Below are positions 21,293-30,496 of a stretch of DNA of 64,000 bases, piece after piece; position 1 is the stretch's first letter, and each line of letters begins with the position of its first letter. This stretch comes from Saccharomycopsis fibuligera x Saccharomycopsis cf. fibuligera. Taxonomy: Eukaryota > Ascomycota > Saccharomycetes > Ascoideales > Saccharomycopsidaceae. Where the stretch lies: the NCBI GenBank assembly GCA_001936135.1, contig CP012815.1, forward strand, positions 868,001 to 932,000, given 5' to 3'. The notes below the pieces were generated by a model. That model did no database searches, was not told the origin of the DNA, and saw only the letters and a program-made list of their open reading frames with translations. The position numbers and the translations under genes are program-made.

Positions 21293-21451
21293 TCAATACA
21301 ATCCGCTAGCAGCATTTGCAAGATTCAAAGCGGTACCAGCACCTCTTTTCTCGATCAAGTGTTCTTGGATTTGCACAGGGATTGGAGCGGCACTAACGAG
21401 AGCGGCAACAGAAGACAAAGCGATGGTGTTAGCGATAGTAGAAAATTGCAT
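21293..21451 (-). CDS. Small secreted-peptide precursor, paralogue C
   Basis: This 52-aa frame starts MQFSTIANTIALSSVAAL, a signal peptide, then APIPVQIQEHLIEKR. A 16-residue C-terminal segment follows, GAGTALNLANAASGLY, neutral and rich in Ala, Gly and Leu. The first part is homologous to paralogues A and B, but the segment after the Lys-Arg site is unrelated to theirs and longer. The Lys-Arg is a canonical Kex2 site. A frame start further upstream is possible but the shared MQFST start is preferred. TATATATA lies 165 bases upstream. I do not recognise the family; a secreted signalling, antagonistic or wall-associated peptide is possible, and nothing in the sequence decides between these. 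Confidence 0.75.
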   Translation of the reverse strand: MQFSTIANTIALSSVAALVSAAPIPVQIQEHLIEKRGAGTALNLANAASGLY

Positions 21452-22079
21452 CGTGTATGTGTATATGTGAGTGTAAGTGTTTGTGTTAAAGGAAATCAAG
21501 GAAAAGGTATCCGTAGAGCTTATTATGATAGATGCTGTGTAATTATTTTTTTGTTTGATGATGTTAGGATAAAAGAAAGTAAATCTGAATATCTAAAAAA
21601 ACGGCTTTCAAGACCTATATATACTGCAAATATACTTCATAAGAAATTATGCAGATCACTAAGCCCAAGTTTATTTATAGCAATCAAGGCATCATACCAA
21701 GAAAAAAGGGCTCTTCATTTTAGCTTCACGATACTGTGTCTTGGTAGCTGGCTAGAAGACCGCATTTTTTTTTTTTTACCTGCTGCATGCCGTACAATTT
21801 TCATGACGCATGCTTCTGTTTTTGGAAGTTTTTGTGCTGTTTTTGGGCTGAAGCATTGATCTGGAATGGACCAACACAATGGTATATATATCACATGATA
21901 TTCAAGCCAGAAAAAAGCATTAAAACCAAAAATTCCAAAGCGATGAGCCTAAGGAGATATTCTACAGTCGGATGGTGGGGGACATTATCGTGTGTGAATC
22001 ATCAAACAAAGAAGATAAATTTCTTTGAAAGTGAAATAAAGGCACAGGAGTCCAGTGATGCCTATTCCCATAATATGTC
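21452..22079. other. Divergent promoter region of peptide C and LCD1
   Basis: Contains the TATATATA of peptide gene C on the minus strand, a T run at 21766-21777 and a TATATATA near 21883-21890 that could serve LCD1 on the plus strand. Confidence 0.5.
21616..21623 (-). promoter_or_regulatory. TATA box of peptide gene C
   Basis: TATATATA 165 bases before the start codon at 21451, matching the 164-base spacing at paralogue A. Confidence 0.5.
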
Positions 22080-24563
22080 ATGGAATTTGATAGCGGATTT
22101 GAAGATTCATTCAGTGACGATGATGCAGAATTCATTGCCTTAACTGCTAAACCAAGAAATGAAGATTATGAAGATCTTCAAGATAATGCAAGTGGTATTG
22201 TTAAGCGCGCTAGCGATCATCCTATAGCTAATGTTCAAGCAAGCAGTAGGAGTCACAGTGTAAGCTTAGAAACTCAGCAAGATCCATCAGGTAGCAGAGG
22301 AGGAGGAGTGGGAGATCGAACGGCAAGCACACTGGGAAATGATTCTATTCAAAGCATTCTTCCAGCAATCGCCAATAGCAAGACAAAGGAAGATTTGGTG
22401 CAGATAAATAACAAGTATTTAGCGGCAGTAGGAGAAATCGCAGTATTGAGAGGTAAAATAAAAGATATTGAACAGAATAAGACCTTACAGTTGAGAAATT
22501 ATATCAAGAACCACAATGTGTACAGTAAAGAAAAAGAAACTAAGATCAACTCACTTGAGAGTCAAGTCCGGAAATTAGAAGAAGAAAAACATTTTTATAT
22601 TGCTGAATTGAGGAATTCTCATTTACCTGGCCTGAGTAACAATTTGAACCACAAAAAAAGAAAAACCAATGCTCACGAAGACCCTTTTTTAAGAACAGCC
22701 AATACTTCTCTTGCTTCCGTTAAATCTAATCAAGAAGGTGCGCCAAGAGTTGTGTCTCATGTTAATAAAGTTCTGACAGATGGCGATGTTGAAATGTCAG
22801 ATATAACTACTGCCGATGCTTCAGTTCTGAAACGTGTGTCATCCTCCACAGATTCCATTGGGAAATCAACATCAAGAGCTAATTTGCGAACACCCAATTA
22901 CAAGTCTTTGTTTTTAGAAAGCATATGGAATCATTGTATGATGGGAAGCAAGAGAAAAACAATAGACCTTTTGAGTCAAATTTGCATTCCTTTTGATTAT
23001 GGTTATAAGAGCTTCCAAATAAGGAAATTTCACCAGTCAGTGTCTTCTCCTATTATTGGATATTTGATAAACATCAACGATAATCTCAGAATCGATGATT
23101 TGATATCTGAATTTTTAGATATTTTGATTAGTTTTACGAATTTCCTTGTTGAACGGGAGGAAATACTTGCTACACCAATGCTACTAGCATTGATACACAA
23201 TTCACTTATATTTCGGACTAATTCGGTCACTAAGGAAGGTTTGAAATCTGTATTGGAATTTGCAGTGCTGGTTGCTGATAAGTTCTTTGTTTTGCTTGAT
23301 TCGCCGTCCATTGCTTTAAGTAACTCCAATGCCAAATCATTTTCATCTCAAGCTGAAGAATTTCTTGAAACAAAAGTAGCGGAAAATAATCAAACAATAA
23401 TCCTTCAAAGTTTCAACTTAGTATTCATACTAGATATCCTTGAAGCGCTGTGCAAGATTGCTGCAAGTTTTGATGACAATGAGTTTGTCAAAGAAATCTG
23501 GACAAGTATTATTCCATTGGACTTGATACGATTTTGTTTATCTTCATCTTGTCCTATCAACTGTATTGTCAATATGGTAGAGTCTTTGCTTGCATCTGTC
23601 ACAGACGGCTTCGCAGTTAATTTATCTCCGAAAAAAAGTTACGACTTTCAAAAAACATTTTGCGATAAAGAGCTTATCAAGTTGATTACATCATTGCTAT
23701 TTAATGGAGTGGAGCCTAAACCTCATGGTTTCATATATGGCTTGAATCGTGCTATTGGAAATAATTCTAGGATGGAGCTTTTGGAAGAAATCATTCCTCA
23801 TGATGCCCCATTTTTGACTAGATCAGATAACAATTTGTTGGATGCCCCTTTCCCGTTGAGCCAGGAAAGCGAGAGGACTTTGAGAAAAGTTGATTTTGCT
23901 GAAAAACAAAATCATGAAGAGCATTTGTTTTATTTGAAATTGAGTACAATTAAACTTTTGGAAACATATATGACTGTGAATCAAATTGAGGAAGTCACTT
24001 ATATTAAAAGCCCGGAAAGTGTTAAAGTTTTAGTTGAGGAAATGAGACGACAACAGGAATTGATAATGAGAAATCCAAGGTCCAAATCAGTTCACTTGAG
24101 AATAAGGATTATCTCCTCAGTTATAACATTACTTGCTCCCTTACTATTGGACGACATTATGGAAGACGGTGACCTTACGCAGAATCTCATTTCTAGAATA
24201 TCTACAGGTACTAAGAGACAAATGATCGTTGTTCTCACAAGAATAGCATTCAGCTCCACACTAGCAGCCGAATCAGCTGCTGAGTTGCTAAACGAAGCTC
24301 GTGCAAAGCTTAAATATGATGGGTTTTTATTCAACGAATTCTGTGAGAGACAAGCACGAGAGTTGAACAATATCAGAAATATTAATGATCAGAATAAGAC
24401 GCATGCATTGCTGGCCGAAAGCAGTTTTGCCAATGGCGTTGAGTATGGGTTTTCCGATGACATAATTGGGCTTTCTAGAGATATTTTGGAGGTTTGCATT
24501 ACTCCCGATGAGGCAGATAACTTGTACTACGCGTTCATAGCTGAGGACGCTGATGACATATAG
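22080..24563 (+). CDS. LCD1: Checkpoint protein Lcd1/Ddc2 (ATRIP homologue)
   Basis: This 827-aa protein is the partner of the Mec1 (ATR) kinase, which it brings to RPA-coated single-stranded DNA in the DNA-damage and replication checkpoint. The N-terminus MEFDSGFEDSFSDDDAEF is a short acidic-aromatic element like the RPA-binding segment of ATRIP/Ddc2. A coiled coil covers about residues 105-190 (VLRGKIKDIEQ, KINSLESQVRKLEEEK), followed by a basic KKRK patch. The rest is helical repeat-like and Leu-rich, as expected for the Mec1-binding region. Length is somewhat above S. cerevisiae Lcd1 (747 aa). It lies 608 bases before the PLM2/TOS4 homologue; in S. cerevisiae LCD1 (YDR499W) and PLM2 (YDR501W) are also near neighbours in the same orientation, which supports both calls. 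Confidence 0.88.
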   Translation: MEFDSGFEDSFSDDDAEFIALTAKPRNEDYEDLQDNASGIVKRASDHPIANVQASSRSHSVSLETQQDPSGSRGGGVGDRTASTLGNDSIQSILPAIANSKTKEDLVQINNKYLAAVGEIAVLRGKIKDIEQNKTLQLRNYIKNHNVYSKEKETKINSLESQVRKLEEEKHFYIAELRNSHLPGLSNNLNHKKRKTNAHEDPFLRTANTSLASVKSNQEGAPRVVSHVNKVLTDGDVEMSDITTADASVLKRVSSSTDSIGKSTSRANLRTPNYKSLFLESIWNHCMMGSKRKTIDLLSQICIPFDYGYKSFQIRKFHQSVSSPIIGYLININDNLRIDDLISEFLDILISFTNFLVEREEILATPMLLALIHNSLIFRTNSVTKEGLKSVLEFAVLVADKFFVLLDSPSIALSNSNAKSFSSQAEEFLETKVAENNQTIILQSFNLVFILDILEALCKIAASFDDNEFVKEIWTSIIPLDLIRFCLSSSCPINCIVNMVESLLASVTDGFAVNLSPKKSYDFQKTFCDKELIKLITSLLFNGVEPKPHGFIYGLNRAIGNNSRMELLEEIIPHDAPFLTRSDNNLLDAPFPLSQESERTLRKVDFAEKQNHEEHLFYLKLSTIKLLETYMTVNQIEEVTYIKSPESVKVLVEEMRRQQELIMRNPRSKSVHLRIRIISSVITLLAPLLLDDIMEDGDLTQNLISRISTGTKRQMIVVLTRIAFSSTLAAESAAELLNEARAKLKYDGFLFNEFCERQARELNNIRNINDQNKTHALLAESSFANGVEYGFSDDIIGLSRDILEVCITPDEADNLYYAFIAEDADDI

Positions 24564-25171
24564 CTTGTACATCACTAGCATCCATAGAAATAGCACTAAT
24601 TCACCATTTTTCTTTTTTTTTTTTTTTTTTTTTTTCTTTCTTTTTGCAAAGTTCACAAGCTTTAGATTTAGCGTGTATATGCTATTTCGCGTAACTGTTT
24701 TATTTCATTTTATTTTCCATGATTTGGTGTTATTTATTACGCGTAGAAATTCGTGCATAAGTCGATATCCGCGGCCGCGGAGCATGCAGTGCAGCACGAA
24801 AGTCACCGGGTAGTATAATCTCATACTAGTACGCGTGTGCTGCACCAATTTTTTTTTATTTTGCACCATAGCTATAAATCTTTCGCATTCTGCTCTTTTA
24901 CTCTTTTTTTGGTTTTGCTTACCACTTGCTCGCTCTTACAAATCACCCAAAGGTATATCCTTAGATCATCTTGAGTTAAGTTGAATAGTTGGAACGCGTC
25001 ACTGTTAGCAGTATTATATTTCAGTCTTAACAGTATCATTGCATCAGTATGTATAAGATCTATATCATTCAGCTCAATTGAAATTTACAAATCCAATAAT
25101 ACGCGACACTTTTTACGCGTGGTTTTAATGAATTGATATTAACATAAAAACAAGAGAAAACTTCATTCAAA
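24564..25171. other. LCD1 3' flank and PLM2 promoter
   Basis: A T run at 24607-24635 marks the LCD1 3' region. The remainder holds the MluI-box cluster described separately, a GCGGCCGCGG patch near 24771, and T-rich leader sequence. Confidence 0.6.
24685..25120. promoter_or_regulatory. MBF/SBF site cluster of the PLM2/TOS4 gene
   Basis: ACGCGT occurs at 24739-24744, 24831-24836, 24994-24999 and 25115-25120, with ACGCGA at 25101-25106 and an inverted CGCGAAA at 24685-24691. S. cerevisiae PLM2 and TOS4 are classic G1/S targets of SBF and MBF, so the cluster fits the gene it precedes. Three more ACGCGT words lie inside the first 600 bases of the coding region (25432, 25631, 25755). Confidence 0.75.
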
Positions 25172-27217
25172 ATGCAACCAAGCACTCTCCCACCTTCATC
25201 ACCGCTCTACTACGATGATCATGAATCAGATTACGAGTATGACCATTATATTCACGAAAAAAGTTTTAAAGAGCAAATCTTGAAACCAAAGCCAACTACC
25301 CTTCATGACCAAAATCCACTAAAACGTTCAAAAACAATCTTGAATGACTATCCTACACCTGAACCAAGTAGTTCTCTTGGTAATTTGGGTAGCAGTTCTC
25401 CGTTACGCGGCGGCACATACGAAGATGAAGCACGCGTCTTTCAGTCCCACTCCGAAGAAGACTCAGACAGCAATTCTGACAATATTGATATCGACGAAGA
25501 GCAATTGAAAAATGGGCCAAAAGTTGGGCAATTCAATCAACCGGTACATGCTGTTTATCACGCGATAAACGATGACAGAGATCACTTTGTTGATGTTTCT
25601 AAAGAGTCTAGCAAGCTCAAGTTAAAAAAGACGCGTAGTAGCAAGAAGTTCAAAACTATTAAGTTGCCATTTGATGGTCAACGTATTTCAATTGGAAGAT
25701 CTTCACTTTGTGATGTTGTGCTATCGGACTCCAAAAATTTGATTTCGCGTAAGCACGCGTCCGTCCACTATGATAGAGTCTCTGATTTAATTGTGGTGAA
25801 GTGCTATGGTGTCAATGCGTTGGAGGTCCAAACACCTATTCAAGCCAAGGTTAAGTATCTCGGTGAAAGAAGAAAGTTTGAATTGATTCCTGAAGATAAT
25901 ACAGAGTACCGCAAATATGCTGAAATGAAGTACAAAGATTTGGTTTTCAAAGGCTTGACCAAATTTCCTCGCAATCTCGATGTCCCTAATGGTGCTAGCA
26001 AATTTCTTGTCCTACCAAATGAAGTGTTGAAAATTCCAAGAATGGGTGAAGTTGTCTTGGATATTAGAGGGACAATTTGTGCTGTTGGTGTTGCTGAGCA
26101 GGATGATCCAGACTTGACTGATGAGGAAGATTTCTCTCAACAAAAACTTTATCCTGGTTTTGTTGAACTCTCGAAGAGCAAAGATTCTGTTGTTGGTCCA
26201 CTGCTTACAGAAGCCTTTATAGCCGATGACACCATGATGCCAGACTTGCAAGAAACTGTCCCAGTGTCGAAAGCTCCATCAGCATTGAAAGCTCCGTTAG
26301 TATCGAAAGCTCCATTAGTATTGAAAGCTCCGTTAGTATCGAAAGCTCCGTTAGTGGAGGCCTCAAAATTTAACCTTCCTACAAAACCAGCGCAATCAAC
26401 CAAGCCTACTAATGCCACCAATTCTTCAAAATCTGAACAACCTACTGTAAAGAACTCTAAAGCAGGTGATCGCGAATCGCTTCTGGCAGAAGCCATCGGT
26501 GGTAACAAAAAGCTGAAGAAAATAAAACAGGAGCTCATAGATAATGGCTTGCCACCAAAGCCTTTAAATAATGTATCCAACTCAACTTTGAATGCACAGC
26601 CTACTATGTCTTTGGACAAGATTAAAGAGATGGTTGCTGGAAAACCAAAAGAGCAAAGCCAGGAACCAATAGCCAATGCGAAAAAGGATGTGAACCCAAA
26701 GAAAAGAGGTCGCCCTTCCGCAGCCAAGACAAATCACGCAGAAGAAAGCCATGGCAAAGAAAACAAAAAATTGAAAACATCTTATGACTACCAGGATCCA
26801 AAGTCATTGATTGACGCTGTTAACAAAGATGTTGCCAAGAAACAAGAGTTGTTGCTTGAAATTGAAGATCTTGATGATTTGAAGAAGATTTTGATCAATC
26901 ACTTGGCATTCTCGAGGCTTGCTTCCACTCCTTTGACTCAGTTGAGGGGTATAAGCAACAAGTTAGAAAAGCTTGACAAAAGAGAAGTTAGACTTGTATT
27001 ATCAGACATCAACTGTGTTGGTGTGATTTACAGAAAGGGCAAAGACGCTGCTGGTAAGCCTTTAGACGAGGAGTATTACTATGATACTGAAAAGGATGAC
27101 GATCAAGACAGAGTTAATTTGGTAAACTCTGTGAAGGGAGGTAGCAGTTTGAGAAGCTGTAGAAAAACCCACAAACAATATTACTGGAAGAGACCACCAC
27201 CATTGCCTCGTTACTAA
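25172..27217 (+). CDS. PLM2: FHA-domain chromatin-associated G1/S protein (Plm2/Tos4)
   Basis: This 681-aa protein carries a forkhead-associated phosphothreonine-binding domain at about residues 163-232, with the signature SIGRSSLCDVVLSD and SRKHASVHY. The C-terminal block (about 570-681), with GVIYRKGKDAAGKPLDEEYYYD and KTHKQYYWKRP, matches the conserved end of Plm2/Tos4. Yeast members bind chromatin and tune gene expression in G1/S and replication stress. Between the domains lie a six-residue tandem repeat (about 365-396, units like SKAPLV) and a basic KKRGRPS motif resembling an AT-hook. PLM2 and TOS4 are whole-genome-duplication paralogues in S. cerevisiae, so this single gene is co-orthologous to both; the name PLM2 follows its place beside LCD1. 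Confidence 0.88.
   Translation: MQPSTLPPSSPLYYDDHESDYEYDHYIHEKSFKEQILKPKPTTLHDQNPLKRSKTILNDYPTPEPSSSLGNLGSSSPLRGGTYEDEARVFQSHSEEDSDSNSDNIDIDEEQLKNGPKVGQFNQPVHAVYHAINDDRDHFVDVSKESSKLKLKKTRSSKKFKTIKLPFDGQRISIGRSSLCDVVLSDSKNLISRKHASVHYDRVSDLIVVKCYGVNALEVQTPIQAKVKYLGERRKFELIPEDNTEYRKYAEMKYKDLVFKGLTKFPRNLDVPNGASKFLVLPNEVLKIPRMGEVVLDIRGTICAVGVAEQDDPDLTDEEDFSQQKLYPGFVELSKSKDSVVGPLLTEAFIADDTMMPDLQETVPVSKAPSALKAPLVSKAPLVLKAPLVSKAPLVEASKFNLPTKPAQSTKPTNATNSSKSEQPTVKNSKAGDRESLLAEAIGGNKKLKKIKQELIDNGLPPKPLNNVSNSTLNAQPTMSLDKIKEMVAGKPKEQSQEPIANAKKDVNPKKRGRPSAAKTNHAEESHGKENKKLKTSYDYQDPKSLIDAVNKDVAKKQELLLEIEDLDDLKKILINHLAFSRLASTPLTQLRGISNKLEKLDKREVRLVLSDINCVGVIYRKGKDAAGKPLDEEYYYDTEKDDDQDRVNLVNSVKGGSSLRSCRKTHKQYYWKRPPPLPRY
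26266..26360 (+). repeat. 18-bp tandem repeat inside the PLM2 gene
   Basis: About five imperfect 18-bp units encoding (S/L)KAP(L/S)(V/A) repeats. Alternate units differ in the same places (TCGAAAGC versus TTGAAAGC), suggesting expansion of a double unit. Confidence 0.85.
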
Positions 27218-27854
27218 GCTTTTCCTGGTTTCTTTTTTTCTTTCCTTTCTTTTTGTTCCATGTAACTCGTACTGTATATTAAGTTGTTCTTTGATTTATC
27301 TGCTTCGTTGCCTTCTGCTTCTTTGCCCTCTGCTTTTTTTTATCCTTGTGCTTTTCTTTTCTCACTGTTTTGATATACACTATTCTAATACGATGATCTC
27401 CTTGCTATTTTACCGAAGTTCACTTGAGTCAAGATGCACGATAGTTAGTCGATGTTGAAACCGCATGCACACTGCTGCATGTCGCGCAGAGACGATGGAC
27501 GAAAACAGCAGCGGCGACGTCCCAAAAAAAACCAGAAAAGCCGAAAAAACTAAAACGCCCTTTTGTTTTGTTTTCGCCATCGCATTTTGAGAAGAAAAAA
27601 TTATCTTTGATCCAATCCACAATCCTGGCAGGCGCTTGTATATGAAACGACACACACTACTACTACAACGCATTCTCGCTAAAACAAAAAGAAAAAAAAA
27701 TAAATAAATTTGCACCCAGGTTAAATTCACTTTAATTGCGTTTTATTTTGATCTTCAGCATTCATTTATCTGCCGAGACATACCTTTTTGTGGTTGATGT
27801 CTGGTTCCATACACATAAAACGCATCATCACTCTGTCCCAATAAATGGCAAACC
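27218..27854. other. Spacer between PLM2 and the coiled-coil protein gene
   Basis: T-rich 3' region of PLM2 followed by an AT-rich promoter for the next gene. Two overlapping minus frames of 74 and 106 aa look non-coding. Confidence 0.55.
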
Positions 27855-29882
27855 ATGAGTGATCTATTAGAAGATGAACAGTTTGCTCTACGATTGGATC
27901 TGATGTCTCATAGATTGAATCAGTATTCAAACAATCTCTCTTCGTCCTTGTTGACAAATTCGATCTTGTCTAGAGATCTCATGAGTTTGAATGGAGAGAT
28001 ATTTGAATATGATACCCGAGTTGCGCAACTAAACAATGATTTCAGATGTGCGCAAGAGTTTTTATCCAAGTTAGAGGCGCTAGCAGTGAGAGTTCAGTTT
28101 TTTGAAACTCAGATAGGATTACTAGAATCTCACAGAAGAAATTATATATCCAGATCACACAAGAGAATAGCCAGTGTGAATGAATTCAAGGATGAGCTAT
28201 TAGATTGGAGAACCACAGAAACCACGTTAGAAAATCTTTATCAAGAATACTTTCATCTAAAGAAACAGTTTATCCAGTTTTCTAACCAAACACCACAGCA
28301 ATACGCATTATCAGTTAGTCGATTTCCTTCAAGTTGTCATGACAATGACAATAGCATTCTCGACGACAGCATATTGAGAACTCCTATACAGAGTAATATT
28401 GATTCATTTAGCGCTTCTTATCAAGAAAAAGGACCACAACGTATTACGGCAAATCACAGTCGTTTCTCACCAAATTCATCCTCTATATCCACCACAGCAA
28501 CCTCAGTTTTCGATGATACCACAAATTTGAGACCTTTGAGATGCTCCAGCAAAAAGAAAAGAAAGTCATCACTTCAAACTATAGAAAGTGTTTTAAACGA
28601 ACCACCAATACCATTTAGAGAAAATGATTTTACAAATTCACAACGGGATGCATCACTTCGTAATTTCACCATTGGAGACAATTCAGATTATCACAATTTA
28701 TTCTCTCGTGAGGAGCCGCTGGCGGATACTACAATGATCAGATATCACAACAAAAGAAAATCTTTATCTGTACCCTCATTTCATGACTTGCTTTTGAACA
28801 GTTACCAAGGTGACTTGTTTAGTTCTCCTTCAGTGCAGCATACCGGAAAGGACGAAATACCCACAAATGACCTTAAAACTAGTCAACGTATTAAAAAATT
28901 GAAGCATTTCAAGTCATATCAAGGATTGAAGATTAGTTACATTGATTCAGACAATAATGGAAAGCAAAAACTTGAATCCGTACCTGTTGTCAAGCACGGT
29001 GAAGAATTCGATTATGATTACAAATTTCCATCAAGCCCTCCAACCACTAAACTAAGCAAACTGTTAAATGTGAAAGCTCGTAATACTTCCACTCAATACG
29101 AGTTGAAAAAGCAAACAATCAATTGGCTTTCCAGAATTGCAGAAGATTCCGCAACAGCTGAAGCTGCTGCTGATCCAAGCTCTCCAAAGGTACGTCGTGG
29201 TTCAGCTACGAAGACTCCCACAGTGCCATCGATTACTCCAATTTCTCATTCAACAATATTGCATACTCATACTGATGTCAGTAAAACATCTCAGGCTTTG
29301 TTGTTGGATATGATGAATAAACAAAGAGAAAATCAAAAGAAACTTGAAGACAAGCTTCTGCTGCAAAAACTGAATGAAACTATTGATTCAATATTTGACA
29401 GCATCAACAACACTGACTTAGTCAATTCGTTATCTAAAAATCTTTCCCGTTTCCGTTTTGCTAAAAATACAAGTCAAAACGAGCCCCAATCATCTGCAAA
29501 TTCTCCTATCCTTTACTCAACTACATCTGCATCAAACACAACCACTACTGCCTATGAGGGCGATCAGCTATTGGAGAATATTGAGTCTCCCGTCAATACT
29601 ATATCATCGTATGAGGAATCGGCGCGTAATTTGAGAGAGGAGAAGAAACAATGGAGCATGATGCTTTCTAAATTCTTACTTAATCTGCCATTAGCTCATG
29701 TATTCGACAAGACTAACAATTCAAACTCAAATGAAATGCCGGCAGAGGATGGCAACATATTTAACGAATCTCAATACGATGACTCGGTTGAAGAAGTTGA
29801 TGTTGATCCACTAGGTGACCAGAACTCTGAAGTTGTTGATGAGTTACAGCAGGCTTTGGTAAATGATCTTCTGTTTGATTGA
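27855..29882 (+). CDS. Unrecognised coiled-coil protein
   Basis: This 675-aa protein is not recognised. The first 145 residues are strongly helical with heptad-like spacing (RLDLMSHRLNQYSNNL, LSKLEALAVRVQFFETQ), so a coiled coil is likely. The middle is Ser-rich and basic, with SPxx and TPxx sites and a KKKRKSS patch that could be a nuclear signal or a phosphosite. A second helical block lies near residues 480-520 (MMNKQRENQKKLEDKLL), another near 595-620 with an aromatic NLREEKKQWSMML, and the C-terminus is acidic. This architecture is common among spindle, kinetochore and polarity scaffolds, but that is only inference. CTG codons are unusually frequent for the window, including several in the second helical block, so the Leu/Ser reading matters here. 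The start is the first ATG. Confidence 0.8.
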   Translation: MSDLLEDEQFALRLDLMSHRLNQYSNNLSSSLLTNSILSRDLMSLNGEIFEYDTRVAQLNNDFRCAQEFLSKLEALAVRVQFFETQIGLLESHRRNYISRSHKRIASVNEFKDELLDWRTTETTLENLYQEYFHLKKQFIQFSNQTPQQYALSVSRFPSSCHDNDNSILDDSILRTPIQSNIDSFSASYQEKGPQRITANHSRFSPNSSSISTTATSVFDDTTNLRPLRCSSKKKRKSSLQTIESVLNEPPIPFRENDFTNSQRDASLRNFTIGDNSDYHNLFSREEPLADTTMIRYHNKRKSLSVPSFHDLLLNSYQGDLFSSPSVQHTGKDEIPTNDLKTSQRIKKLKHFKSYQGLKISYIDSDNNGKQKLESVPVVKHGEEFDYDYKFPSSPPTTKLSKLLNVKARNTSTQYELKKQTINWLSRIAEDSATAEAAADPSSPKVRRGSATKTPTVPSITPISHSTILHTHTDVSKTSQALLLDMMNKQRENQKKLEDKLLLQKLNETIDSIFDSINNTDLVNSLSKNLSRFRFAKNTSQNEPQSSANSPILYSTTSASNTTTTAYEGDQLLENIESPVNTISSYEESARNLREEKKQWSMMLSKFLLNLPLAHVFDKTNNSNSNEMPAEDGNIFNESQYDDSVEEVDVDPLGDQNSEVVDELQQALVNDLLFD

Positions 29883-30421
29883 CGTGCCAATTTGAATCAT
29901 CATAAACGCAAACTGTTGGGCTTTTTTTTGATTTTTTTTTCTTTTTTTTTTTTTTTTTTTTTTGTTTCCAAATTCTATTCTATTATTTCTTGCTCTTTTT
30001 TATAGTTTCTCTATCTTTTATCGTTTAATTTAACTTTTTCAGTTCTCTTTTTATTCCTTGGTTTCATTATCTTATTTGTTCTTCCGGCGTTGTTTTGTAT
30101 TATTAGCATTCCGTCTTCCATCTTTGTTCGACTTTTCTTTTTACTTTTACTACTGTTACTAATCTCACTATTGTTATTAATTTTCTTACTTCAGCCACTT
30201 TCATTATTTTACTGTTCTAATTATTATAAATTTTCTTCCTATGATACCACCCTATTAACTTTGAATTTTTGAATGCTTTTAGGTGATGTTTACATTTTGT
30301 TACACTAGCTTTTAAAAAATGTAATGTAGCGAAATATGGCCAGCACATGCATGTATAATGCAAATAAAAAATGAAATCAACGAAATGAATGGAAAATAAG
30401 CAGAAAATGAAGAAAAAAAAG

Positions 30422-30472
<51 letters not shown>

Positions 30473-30496
30473 ATACGAAAACTCAGATTTGGCTGG
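29883..30496. other. Convergent 3' region
   Basis: T-rich downstream of the coiled-coil gene (runs near 29930-29962), then pyrimidine-rich DNA and, next to the PRM1 stop codon, a very long A run listed separately. No gene. Confidence 0.6.
30424..30470. repeat. 47-base uninterrupted A tract
   Basis: A pure A run on the plus strand (T on the PRM1 coding strand) begins 27 bases beyond the PRM1 stop codon. It is the longest homopolymer in the window and may mark the PRM1 3' end. Confidence 0.9.
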
